NCBI GenBank assembly: GCA_937915485.1
Contig: CALGII010000296.1
Coordinates: 1 to 12,959, forward strand
From: an uncultured Ignavibacteriota bacterium
GTDB lineage: Bacteria > Bacteroidota > Ignavibacteria > Tepidaquicellales > Tepidaquicellaceae
Length of the DNA stretch: 12,959 bases
Direction of reading: 5' to 3'
The notes beneath the pieces are model-generated. The model made no database searches and had not been told where the DNA came from. It was given only the letters and a program-made list of their open reading frames with translations. Position 1 is the first letter of the stretch. Each line of letters begins with the position of its first letter. The position numbers and the translations under genes are program-made. Positions 1-5,876 of this stretch are shown piece after piece.

Positions 1-609
1 TGGAGCGGGATGGGCACGTACATCGCGTACAAGTCTTTCGCGCGGTGCGTGCTGATTATCTGCGGAGTGAAACTTGACGTCGAATGGAAGGGTGAAATCG
101 AGAGGAAGAGAAAGTATCTTATTATATCGAATCATCTTTCGCTTCTCGACATTCCCGTGCTGATGGTGATTTTCAAACGCAACATAAGATTCATTTACAA
201 GAAGTCGCTGACGAAGGTTCCGATTTTCGGATGGGCGATGTTTCTGGGAGGTTACGTTCCGATTAACAGGGAGAACGGGCGGAGCGCGATGCAGTCGCTT
301 CGCGACGCGGCGGATAAACTTACCGAAGACATTTCGGTCGCGATTTTTCCCGAAGGCACGCGCAGCAGAACGGGCGAGACAGGCGATTTCAAGAAAGGCG
401 TTTTCGTTCTCGCCGATTACACGCAGGCTGACATAATTCCCGTTTCGATTTCGGGAACGAACAAAATTATTCCTCCCGACTCGTTCAAAATTAAGCCGGG
501 AAAAGTTAAAGTCGTCGTGAGCGAAACGATGAAGTTCACGAAAGACAAGTCGTTTCTGAACGACATAAGAAACGTTATTACGGGAAACTTAAATCAGACC
601 GGACAATGA
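1..609 (+). CDS. plsC: 1-acyl-sn-glycerol-3-phosphate acyltransferase (PlsC family), 5' end outside window
   Basis: Acylates lysophosphatidic acid to phosphatidic acid at the inner membrane, the branch point of phospholipid synthesis. Numbering from the ATG at base 10, the family blocks are all visible: NHLSLLD with the catalytic H42 and D47 (HX4D), the VPINR block near residue 83, FPEGTR at 113-118 (phosphate binding) and the PVSISGT block near 145. The reading frame is open to base 1, and an ATG at base 10 would leave only about 40 residues before HX4D, shorter than usual and without the N-terminal membrane segment. I therefore treat the gene as truncated by the window edge; the ATG at base 10 is the alternative start. 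The stop overlaps the kdsB start (ATGA), indicating an operon. A related acyltransferase of the same superfamily with another acceptor cannot be excluded. Confidence 0.88.
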   Translation, partial: WSGMGTYIAYKSFARCVLIICGVKLDVEWKGEIERKRKYLIISNHLSLLDIPVLMVIFKRNIRFIYKKSLTKVPIFGWAMFLGGYVPINRENGRSAMQSLRDAADKLTEDISVAIFPEGTRSRTGETGDFKKGVFVLADYTQADIIPVSISGTNKIIPPDSFKIKPGKVKVVVSETMKFTKDKSFLNDIRNVITGNLNQTGQ

Positions 610-1340
610 CAGTAACAGGCATAATACCCGCGAGGTACGATTCGACGAGGTTTCCGGGCAAGCCGCTCGCTGACATCGCTGGCAAAAAAATGATTCAGCG
701 CGTTTACGAGCAGGCGTCGAAGGCGAAATACATAGACGCCGTAGTAGTCGCGACCGACGACGAGAGGATTTACGATTTCGTGGATTCATTCGGCGGCGCG
801 GTTACGTTCACTTCGCCGAAACACAAATCGGGAACCGACAGAATCACTGAAGCCGCGCGGGCGCTGAAGACCGACATTGTCGTTAACATTCAGGGCGACG
901 AACCGTTCATAAATCCTAAGACGATTGACGATGCGGTGCTCCCGCTTCTTAAAGACAGGAATCTCAACGTCTCGACACTCGCCTGCAGGTTCAGGGACAT
1001 AGCGGACATCGAAGACCCGAATAAGGTGAAGGTTGTTATCGACGGCGGAGGATACGCGATGTATTTCAGCCGCTCTGTGATACCGATGAATTTCAAATCC
1101 GTAAAGGACGCGCCTTATTACAAGCATCTCGGGCTTTACGTTTACAGAAAAAACTTTCTGCTGAAGTTCGCGAAAGAGCCTCAGTCCGTTTACGAAAAGG
1201 CGGAGAGTCTCGAACAATTGCGGATTCTCGCGATGGGAGAAAAGATAAAAGTTGTAATAACGAAGAGCGACTCGCTTTCAGTCGATACAAAGGAAGACAT
1301 TAAAAGGATTTTAAAATATCTTAAACCGGGGAAAAAATGA
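606..1340 (+). CDS. kdsB: 3-deoxy-manno-octulosonate cytidylyltransferase (CMP-Kdo synthetase)
   Basis: Transfers CMP from CTP to Kdo, giving CMP-Kdo for the inner core of lipopolysaccharide; cytoplasmic. At 244 residues it has normal family length. The N-terminal nucleotide-binding signature IPARYDSTRFPGKPL lies at residues 7-21. The metal and substrate motif QGDEP is at 96-100, HKSGTDR falls before it, and YFSRSVIP and HLGLYVYR follow as in the E. coli enzyme. The C-terminal VDTKEDI motif is present. The ATG start overlaps the plsC stop by 4 bases (ATGA), and the stop overlaps pyrG the same way, so all three are probably co-transcribed and translationally coupled. No strong Shine-Dalgarno sequence is visible. 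The gene implies an LPS-bearing outer membrane. Confidence 0.96.
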   Translation: MTVTGIIPARYDSTRFPGKPLADIAGKKMIQRVYEQASKAKYIDAVVVATDDERIYDFVDSFGGAVTFTSPKHKSGTDRITEAARALKTDIVVNIQGDEPFINPKTIDDAVLPLLKDRNLNVSTLACRFRDIADIEDPNKVKVVIDGGGYAMYFSRSVIPMNFKSVKDAPYYKHLGLYVYRKNFLLKFAKEPQSVYEKAESLEQLRILAMGEKIKVVITKSDSLSVDTKEDIKRILKYLKPGKK

Positions 1341-2944
1341 AACAGACAAAATACGTTTTTATCACGGGCGGTGTCGTGTCATCGCTCGGCAAAGGCATTG
1401 CCAGCGCGTCTCTCGGACTGCTTCTGCGGTCGCGGGGATTGAACGTCACGATACAGAAGTTCGATCCGTACATAAACGTTGACCCCGGCACCATGTCGCC
1501 GCTTCAGCACGGCGAGGTGTTCGTCACGGACGATGGAGCGGAGACCGACCTCGACCTTGGGCATTACGAAAGATTCCTCGACGTTAACATGTCGAAGGAC
1601 AACAACACCACGACGGGACAGGTTTACAACGAGGTGATTACGAAAGAGCGGCGCGGCGATTATCTCGGCGCTACGGTGCAGGTGATTCCGCACATCACGG
1701 ACGAGATTAAGAAGCGGTTGACGCGGCTCGGCAAGGACGGAAAGTACGACGTGATTATTACGGAAATCGGCGGAACGGTCGGAGACATCGAATCGCTCCC
1801 CTTCCTCGAAGCCATAAGGCAGTTGAACCTCGAACTCGGCAAATCGAATTCGCTGTACGTTCACCTGACTCTCATTCCTTATATAAAGGCGGCGGGAGAA
1901 CTCAAGACGAAACCGACGCAGCATTCGGTAAAGACTCTTCTCGAAATCGGGATTCAGCCGGACATACTTCTCTGCCGAAGCGAGCAGGCGATTTCGAAAG
2001 AGATGAAGAAAAAAATCGGTCTGTTCTGCAACGTCGAACCGGGCTCCGTAATGCAGTCGCTGGACGCGAAATCGATTTACAGCGTGCCTCTGAACCTGCA
2101 CAACGAGGGCTTCGACGAGGTCATAATAAAAAAACTCAACATAAAGTGCGGCAAGCCGCAACTCGCGAAATGGAATCTCGCGGTGAATAAAATCGTGAAT
2201 CCGAAAAAGGAAATCACGGTCGGAATATGCGGGAAGTACAATCTGGTGCCCGACGCTTACAAGAGCATAATCGAATCGTTCGTTCACGCGGGAGCGTTCA
2301 ACGAAGTGAAGGTAAACCTGAAGTGGATTGACGCGGAGGAAATCGAAAAGTATCCAGCGCGCGTTAAAGAAATTTTCAGGGACGTAAAAGGGCTTCTCGT
2401 TTGTCCGGGTTTCGGCGAAAGAGGAATTGAGGGAAAAATTCAGGCGGTTAAATACGTGCGCGAAAACAAAATTCCGTTCTTCGGAATCTGCCTCGGACTG
2501 CAGTGCGCGGTGATTGAATACGCGCGGAACGTATGCGGATTGAAGAACGCGAACTCGAGCGAATTCAAGATAACGCGGCACAACGTTATTGATTTGATGG
2601 AATACCAGAAATCCGTCGTGCTAAAGGGCGCGTCGATGAGGCTCGGTTCGTATCCCTGCATAATTGAAAAGAACTCGCTCGCGTACAAATGCTACAAGCG
2701 CGAGTTCATCAACGAAAGGCACAGGCACAGATACGAGGTCAACAACAATTACAGGAAGATACTTTCGGAGAAAAAAATGATTCTGTCGGGACTTTCGCCC
2801 GACGGCTCGCTCGTTGAAATCATCGAACTGCCGCAGAAGGCGCATCCGTTCTTCATCGCTACGCAGTTCCATCCCGAACTGAAATCGCGCGTGATAAATC
2901 CGCAGCCGATTTTCAGGGAATTCATTCGCGCCTGCAAGGGTTAA
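1337..2944 (+). CDS. pyrG: CTP synthase (glutamine-hydrolysing)
   Basis: Converts UTP to CTP using ATP and ammonia released from glutamine. The 535-residue protein is full length with both domains. The N-terminal amidoligase has the P-loop GGVVSSLGKG at residues 11-20, followed by the highly conserved KFDPYINVDPGTMSP and DLDLGHYERF stretches. The C-terminal class I glutamine amidotransferase has the nucleophile C385 in GICLGLQ and the H512-P513-E514 triad end in QFHPELKSR. No key residue is missing. The ATG overlaps the kdsB stop (ATGA). The pairing is functionally sensible because KdsB consumes CTP, and the phosphatidate made by PlsC is next activated with CTP. It is the last gene of the operon; a long repeat region follows instead of an obvious U-tract terminator. 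Confidence 0.98.
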   Translation: MKQTKYVFITGGVVSSLGKGIASASLGLLLRSRGLNVTIQKFDPYINVDPGTMSPLQHGEVFVTDDGAETDLDLGHYERFLDVNMSKDNNTTTGQVYNEVITKERRGDYLGATVQVIPHITDEIKKRLTRLGKDGKYDVIITEIGGTVGDIESLPFLEAIRQLNLELGKSNSLYVHLTLIPYIKAAGELKTKPTQHSVKTLLEIGIQPDILLCRSEQAISKEMKKKIGLFCNVEPGSVMQSLDAKSIYSVPLNLHNEGFDEVIIKKLNIKCGKPQLAKWNLAVNKIVNPKKEITVGICGKYNLVPDAYKSIIESFVHAGAFNEVKVNLKWIDAEEIEKYPARVKEIFRDVKGLLVCPGFGERGIEGKIQAVKYVRENKIPFFGICLGLQCAVIEYARNVCGLKNANSSEFKITRHNVIDLMEYQKSVVLKGASMRLGSYPCIIEKNSLAYKCYKREFINERHRHRYEVNNNYRKILSEKKMILSGLSPDGSLVEIIELPQKAHPFFIATQFHPELKSRVINPQPIFREFIRACKG

Positions 2945-2966
2945 AGAGTACACGAAAGCAAACAGT

Positions 2967-3050
2967 GTGACCGGGACTCTACCGACCCTTATTTGTTACC
3001 GGGAGTCTCTCGGCTCTTATTTGTTACCGAGAGTCTCCCGGCTCTATCGG
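2967..3050 (+). repeat. Three degenerate 28-bp tandem units
   Basis: Units start at 2967, 2995 and 3023, each beginning GTKACCG and containing a GASTCT core. The first two end in CTTATTT. Units 2 and 3 differ at only a few positions; unit 1 is more diverged. Unit 3 is also the left end of the first long repeat copy, so the array looks like partial remnants of the left edge of that element or a decayed expansion of it. There is no spacer sequence between units. Confidence 0.85.
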
Positions 3051-3078
3051 GGACTCTCGGATTCGAGAATCGGGATAA

Positions 3079-3118
3079 CCGAGAGTCCCCCCGAAAAAAC
3101 ATCGGGGGAGACTCTCGG
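3079..3118. repeat. Long hairpin in repeat copy 1
   Basis: Left arm CCGAGAGTC followed by CCCCCGA, loop AAAAACA, right arm TCGGGGG, one unpaired A, then GACTCTCGG. This gives about 16 base pairs with one bulge. The outer 9 bp also form the ends of the neighbouring hairpin 3027-3060, so alternative pairings between the four 9-mers are possible. No T-tract follows on either side, which argues against a standard intrinsic terminator. Confidence 0.85.
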
Positions 3119-3167
3119 ACACAGGCGATAACACATAAGCGTTAAAGGCAGAAATGCTCTATACTAA

Positions 3168-3221
3168 CCCCACGCTTCAGCGTGGGGTAAAGAGACTACA
3201 ATACGGGGATTTTAATCCCCG
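3168..3221. repeat. Paired short hairpins in repeat copy 1
   Basis: Two perfect hairpins sit 16 bases apart. The first (3168-3187) has the arms CCCCACGC and GCGTGGGG around a TTCA loop. The second (3204-3221) has the arms CGGGGATT and AATCCCCG around TT. Both stems are identical in copy 2, although the sequence between and beside them has diverged. The two-hairpin layout resembles REP/BIME-type elements; this is a comparison of form only. Confidence 0.85.
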
Positions 3222-3295
3222 AAAAAACGATGTAATTTTGTTACCGAGAGTCTCCCGGCTCTATCGGGGACTCTCGGATTCGAGAATCGGGATAA

Positions 3296-3335
3296 CCGAG
3301 AGTCCCCCCGAAAAAACATCGGGGGAGACTCTCGG
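3296..3335. repeat. Long hairpin in repeat copy 2
   Basis: Exact duplicate of the 3079-3118 hairpin, with the same 16-bp bulged stem and A-rich loop. It lies about 115 bp upstream of the ATPase start codon. Confidence 0.85.
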
Positions 3336-3387
3336 ACACAGGCTTTGATAACACATAAGCGTTACAGGTAGAAAGGCTCTATACTAA

Positions 3388-3441
3388 CCCCACGCTTCAG
3401 CGTGGGGCAAAGAGACAACAACACGGGGATTTTAATCCCCG
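3388..3441. repeat. Paired short hairpins just upstream of the ATPase gene
   Basis: Same two hairpins as in copy 1, at 3388-3407 and 3424-3441. The second ends 8 bases before the ATG at 3450, where a ribosome-binding site would normally lie. If transcribed, it would occupy or limit the ribosome landing site. A regulatory role is inference. Confidence 0.8.
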
Positions 3442-3449
3442 AAAATATA

Positions 3450-5876
3450 ATGGAGTTAAAAGGCTTAACATACGACGAGGTCAGGGACAGGCAGAAAAAA
3501 GGTTTAACGAACGCGTACGCCTCCCACAAGACGAAGACATACGGGGAAATAATAATTGAAAACACGTTTTCCCTGTTCAACATAATTACGCTCGGAATAA
3601 TCGCTCTCGTCGTAATATTCTTCCTGTTGTATAAGGACGAGCGTCTTCTTCTCGACTCAATCGGAATTTTCACGATAGTAATCGTCAACACGTCAATCGC
3701 CGTTTATCAGGAGTTCAAGGCGAAGCGCGCGCTCGACCGCGTGAACCTGCTTTTCAAGAAAGAGGTGTACGTTATTCGCGGCGGCGAGAAGAAGAGCATC
3801 GACAGGGCGGATATCGTGAAGGACGACGTTATCGAACTCGCGCGCGGCGACCAGGTGGTAGTTGACGGCAGCGTGATTAGGTCGCGGCATCTCGAGGTTG
3901 ACGAGTCGCTTCTCACGGGCGAGTCCGTTCCCGTCGTCAAGGACGAAGGTTCGCGCGTGCTTTCGGGAAGTTTCTGCGTTTCGGGAAGCGGTTATTACAC
4001 AGCGGAGAAACTCGGAGCGGAAAGTCACGCCAACAGCGTAACGAGCCTTGCTAAAAAATACAAGTTCGTTCTCACTCCGCTTCAGAAAAGAATTAACCTT
4101 ATACTCAAAATACTTTTCGGCGTCGCCCTCTTTCTCACGGCGATTGAAATTATTTCTTATCAGACGGCGGCGATACCCGAATATCCCGTAACCGACCACA
4201 TCAGAAAAATCGCGACGATACTTATTTCACTCGTTCCGCAGGGACTCGTGCTTACGGCGTCGATAACTTTCGCGCTCGGAGTTTACAGAATCAGCAAAAC
4301 GGGAGCGATAGTTCAGAAACTTAACGCGATTGAATCGTTCTCTAACGTCGAGTACGTCTGCATGGACAAGACGGGAACGCTCACGGAGAACAAACTTCGG
4401 ACGCGCTCCGTGCTGAACGTAAGCGGGCTCGGCGACGAGCAGGTAAATAATTATCTCGGAGCGTTCGTTCATCACTCTACCGAAAAGAACGCGACAATAC
4501 GCGCGCTCGAACATCTCGAAAACAAGGAAGGCGAATACATAAACGAGATACCTTTCAGTTCCTCGACGAAGATGAGTTTCCTGGAACTTAACATCGCGGA
4601 TGAAGAAAAGATTTTTGTTTTTGGCGCATACGATATTCTCGCGGAATATTCCGGAGAAGCGAAGGAAAAACTCTCAACGGTATTCGGGAATGAGAAACTC
4701 GGTGTTTACAGGAACCTTCTTTTCGGCGAAGTTAAAAACACGGATTCTCTCGAAGCCCTGCGGGATAAGGGTTTGACGGGACTCGCCGTGGAGCCTCTCT
4801 GCATAGTCTCGATAACCGACACTGTGAGGAAGGACGTTTACGACGCGATTAATCTGTTCAGAAGAAACGGAATTAATTTCAAGATACTTACGGGCGATTC
4901 GCCGGAAGCCGTCAAGGCGGTGCTCAACGAAATCGGATGGATTGTTCCCGATGAAAAAACGATTACGGGAAGCGCGCTCGATTCAATGAGCGATAAAGAG
5001 TTCACCGATGCGATTTTCGGAATGACCGTTTTCGCGCGCCTCAAGCCCGAGCACAAACTCAGAATCATAAAGACGTTCAGGCGCGAGAAGAAGCACACCG
5101 CGATGATAGGCGACGGAGTCAACGACCTGCCCGCGATAAAATCAGCGCACATCGGAATCGCAATGGAGGAAGGAAGCGCGATAACTAAAGAGGTTGCTGA
5201 CATAGTGCTGCTCAGAAACAAGTTCTCTCTCCTTCCTGAAATATTCGACGAAGGAAATAAAATCGTCAATTCAGTGAGCGCCATCGCGAAACTGTTCCTA
5301 ACGAAAAATTTTCTCGTGATATTCCTGACGCTCGTTTCCCTGATTCCCGTAATAGATTTTCCGCTCACGCCGCGGAGGGTATCTCTGCTGAACCTTTTCA
5401 GCATAGGTCTTCCGGCGTTCATAATAACGCTCAAGAACAACAACGTTTCGAAATGCAGGAATTTTTCGAAAGACGTGTTCTCTTTCGTTTTCGTGTCTTC
5501 GGTACTGATGACCGCCGTCACTGTAATCTCGCAGTTTATTATTTCGAGGTTCGCGGGAACAGTCCAGCCTGAACTGAACATGGCTCTGATGACCATACTT
5601 ATTATTCTCGCCGTGACGAACTTCCTCATAGTTGCTTCGGAATCGGGCGAGACGAAAGGAATCTATCACGCGTACGGCACGTTCCTCATAGCGCTCTTCG
5701 TGTTCCTCTCGGGATTTAATATTGATTTGTATTTGTTGAACATACTGAGAACGTTCTATGAATTAATACACTTAAACTTAATAAACTGGATATTTATTTT
5801 TGTAATAACCGCGGTGTCGGGCATGCTGCTTGCCGCCGCTCATAAATTCAGGGAAAGATACGTGAAGGCTGAATGA
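3450..5876 (+). CDS. P-type cation-transporting ATPase, CtpE-like
   Basis: An 808-residue ATP-driven inner-membrane cation pump. It has TGES at 156-159 (actuator dephosphorylation loop), the phosphorylated D306 in DKTGTLT, and the hinge GDGVND at 554-559. Hydrophobic segments fit ten transmembrane helices: two before the actuator domain, two before D306, six at the C-terminus. The start (GLTYDEV, RQKKGL), the GDQVVVDG and LEVDESLLTGE stretches and the overall length resemble the actinobacterial CtpE group, reported as calcium uptake pumps; this substrate is inferred. The TM4 motif is PQGL at 263-266, where many P2 pumps have PEGL. I chose the ATG at 3450 because the upstream in-frame GTG (3402) lies inside a repeat hairpin and the family N-terminus begins at GLT. 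Its stop overlaps the next gene by 4 bases (ATGA). No metal-binding N-terminal domain is present, arguing against a copper or zinc P1B pump. Confidence 0.93.
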   Translation: MELKGLTYDEVRDRQKKGLTNAYASHKTKTYGEIIIENTFSLFNIITLGIIALVVIFFLLYKDERLLLDSIGIFTIVIVNTSIAVYQEFKAKRALDRVNLLFKKEVYVIRGGEKKSIDRADIVKDDVIELARGDQVVVDGSVIRSRHLEVDESLLTGESVPVVKDEGSRVLSGSFCVSGSGYYTAEKLGAESHANSVTSLAKKYKFVLTPLQKRINLILKILFGVALFLTAIEIISYQTAAIPEYPVTDHIRKIATILISLVPQGLVLTASITFALGVYRISKTGAIVQKLNAIESFSNVEYVCMDKTGTLTENKLRTRSVLNVSGLGDEQVNNYLGAFVHHSTEKNATIRALEHLENKEGEYINEIPFSSSTKMSFLELNIADEEKIFVFGAYDILAEYSGEAKEKLSTVFGNEKLGVYRNLLFGEVKNTDSLEALRDKGLTGLAVEPLCIVSITDTVRKDVYDAINLFRRNGINFKILTGDSPEAVKAVLNEIGWIVPDEKTITGSALDSMSDKEFTDAIFGMTVFARLKPEHKLRIIKTFRREKKHTAMIGDGVNDLPAIKSAHIGIAMEEGSAITKEVADIVLLRNKFSLLPEIFDEGNKIVNSVSAIAKLFLTKNFLVIFLTLVSLIPVIDFPLTPRRVSLLNLFSIGLPAFIITLKNNNVSKCRNFSKDVFSFVFVSSVLMTAVTVISQFIISRFAGTVQPELNMALMTILIILAVTNFLIVASESGETKGIYHAYGTFLIALFVFLSGFNIDLYLLNILRTFYELIHLNLINWIFIFVITAVSGMLLAAAHKFRERYVKAE

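Larger units (their letters stand above)
3020..3225 (+). repeat. Long palindrome-rich direct repeat, copy 1
   Basis: This 206-bp block is repeated after an 11-bp spacer (3226-3236). The first 107 bp (3020-3126) are identical in both copies. The right half has six substitutions, and copy 2 has three extra T. It contains four inverted repeats: 3027-3060, 3079-3118, 3168-3187 and 3204-3221. No transposase or plausible protein lies inside. The form is that of a non-autonomous REP- or MITE-like intergenic element. No target-site duplication was recognised, so mobility is not shown. Confidence 0.93.
3237..3445 (+). repeat. Long palindrome-rich direct repeat, copy 2
   Basis: Second copy of the element, 209 bp. 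Relative to copy 1 it carries a TTT insertion at 3344-3346 and substitutions at 3365, 3369, 3375, 3408, 3417 and 3422. All of these lie outside the paired stems. It ends 4 bases before the ATG of the P-type ATPase gene, so it makes up the whole visible 5' region of that gene. A TATACT hexamer at 3380-3385 (also at 3160-3165 in copy 1) resembles a -10 box, but I see no matching -35. Confidence 0.93.

Noticed and set aside
1379..2581. 400-codon open frame on the minus strand across pyrG
   Set aside because: It lies wholly inside a strongly conserved CTP synthase; the antisense frame is open because of the GC-rich third-position codon bias and shows no recognisable motif.
3079..3118. Intrinsic terminator for pyrG
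   Set aside because: The stem is strong but no T-tract follows on either strand, and an identical hairpin recurs in copy 2, so it is better explained as part of the repeat.
2967..3335. CRISPR array
   Set aside because: The 28-bp units are contiguous with no unique spacers, and the larger copies differ in structure; no cas genes are present.
3154..3348. 64-codon open frame within the repeat copies
   Set aside because: It is read through hairpins and crosses from copy 1 into copy 2; the composition is that of translated palindromes, not a protein.
3402..3449. GTG start extending the ATPase by 16 residues
   Set aside because: The GTG lies in the GCGTGGGG arm of a repeat hairpin and the added residues are translated repeat; the family N-terminus fits the ATG at 3450.
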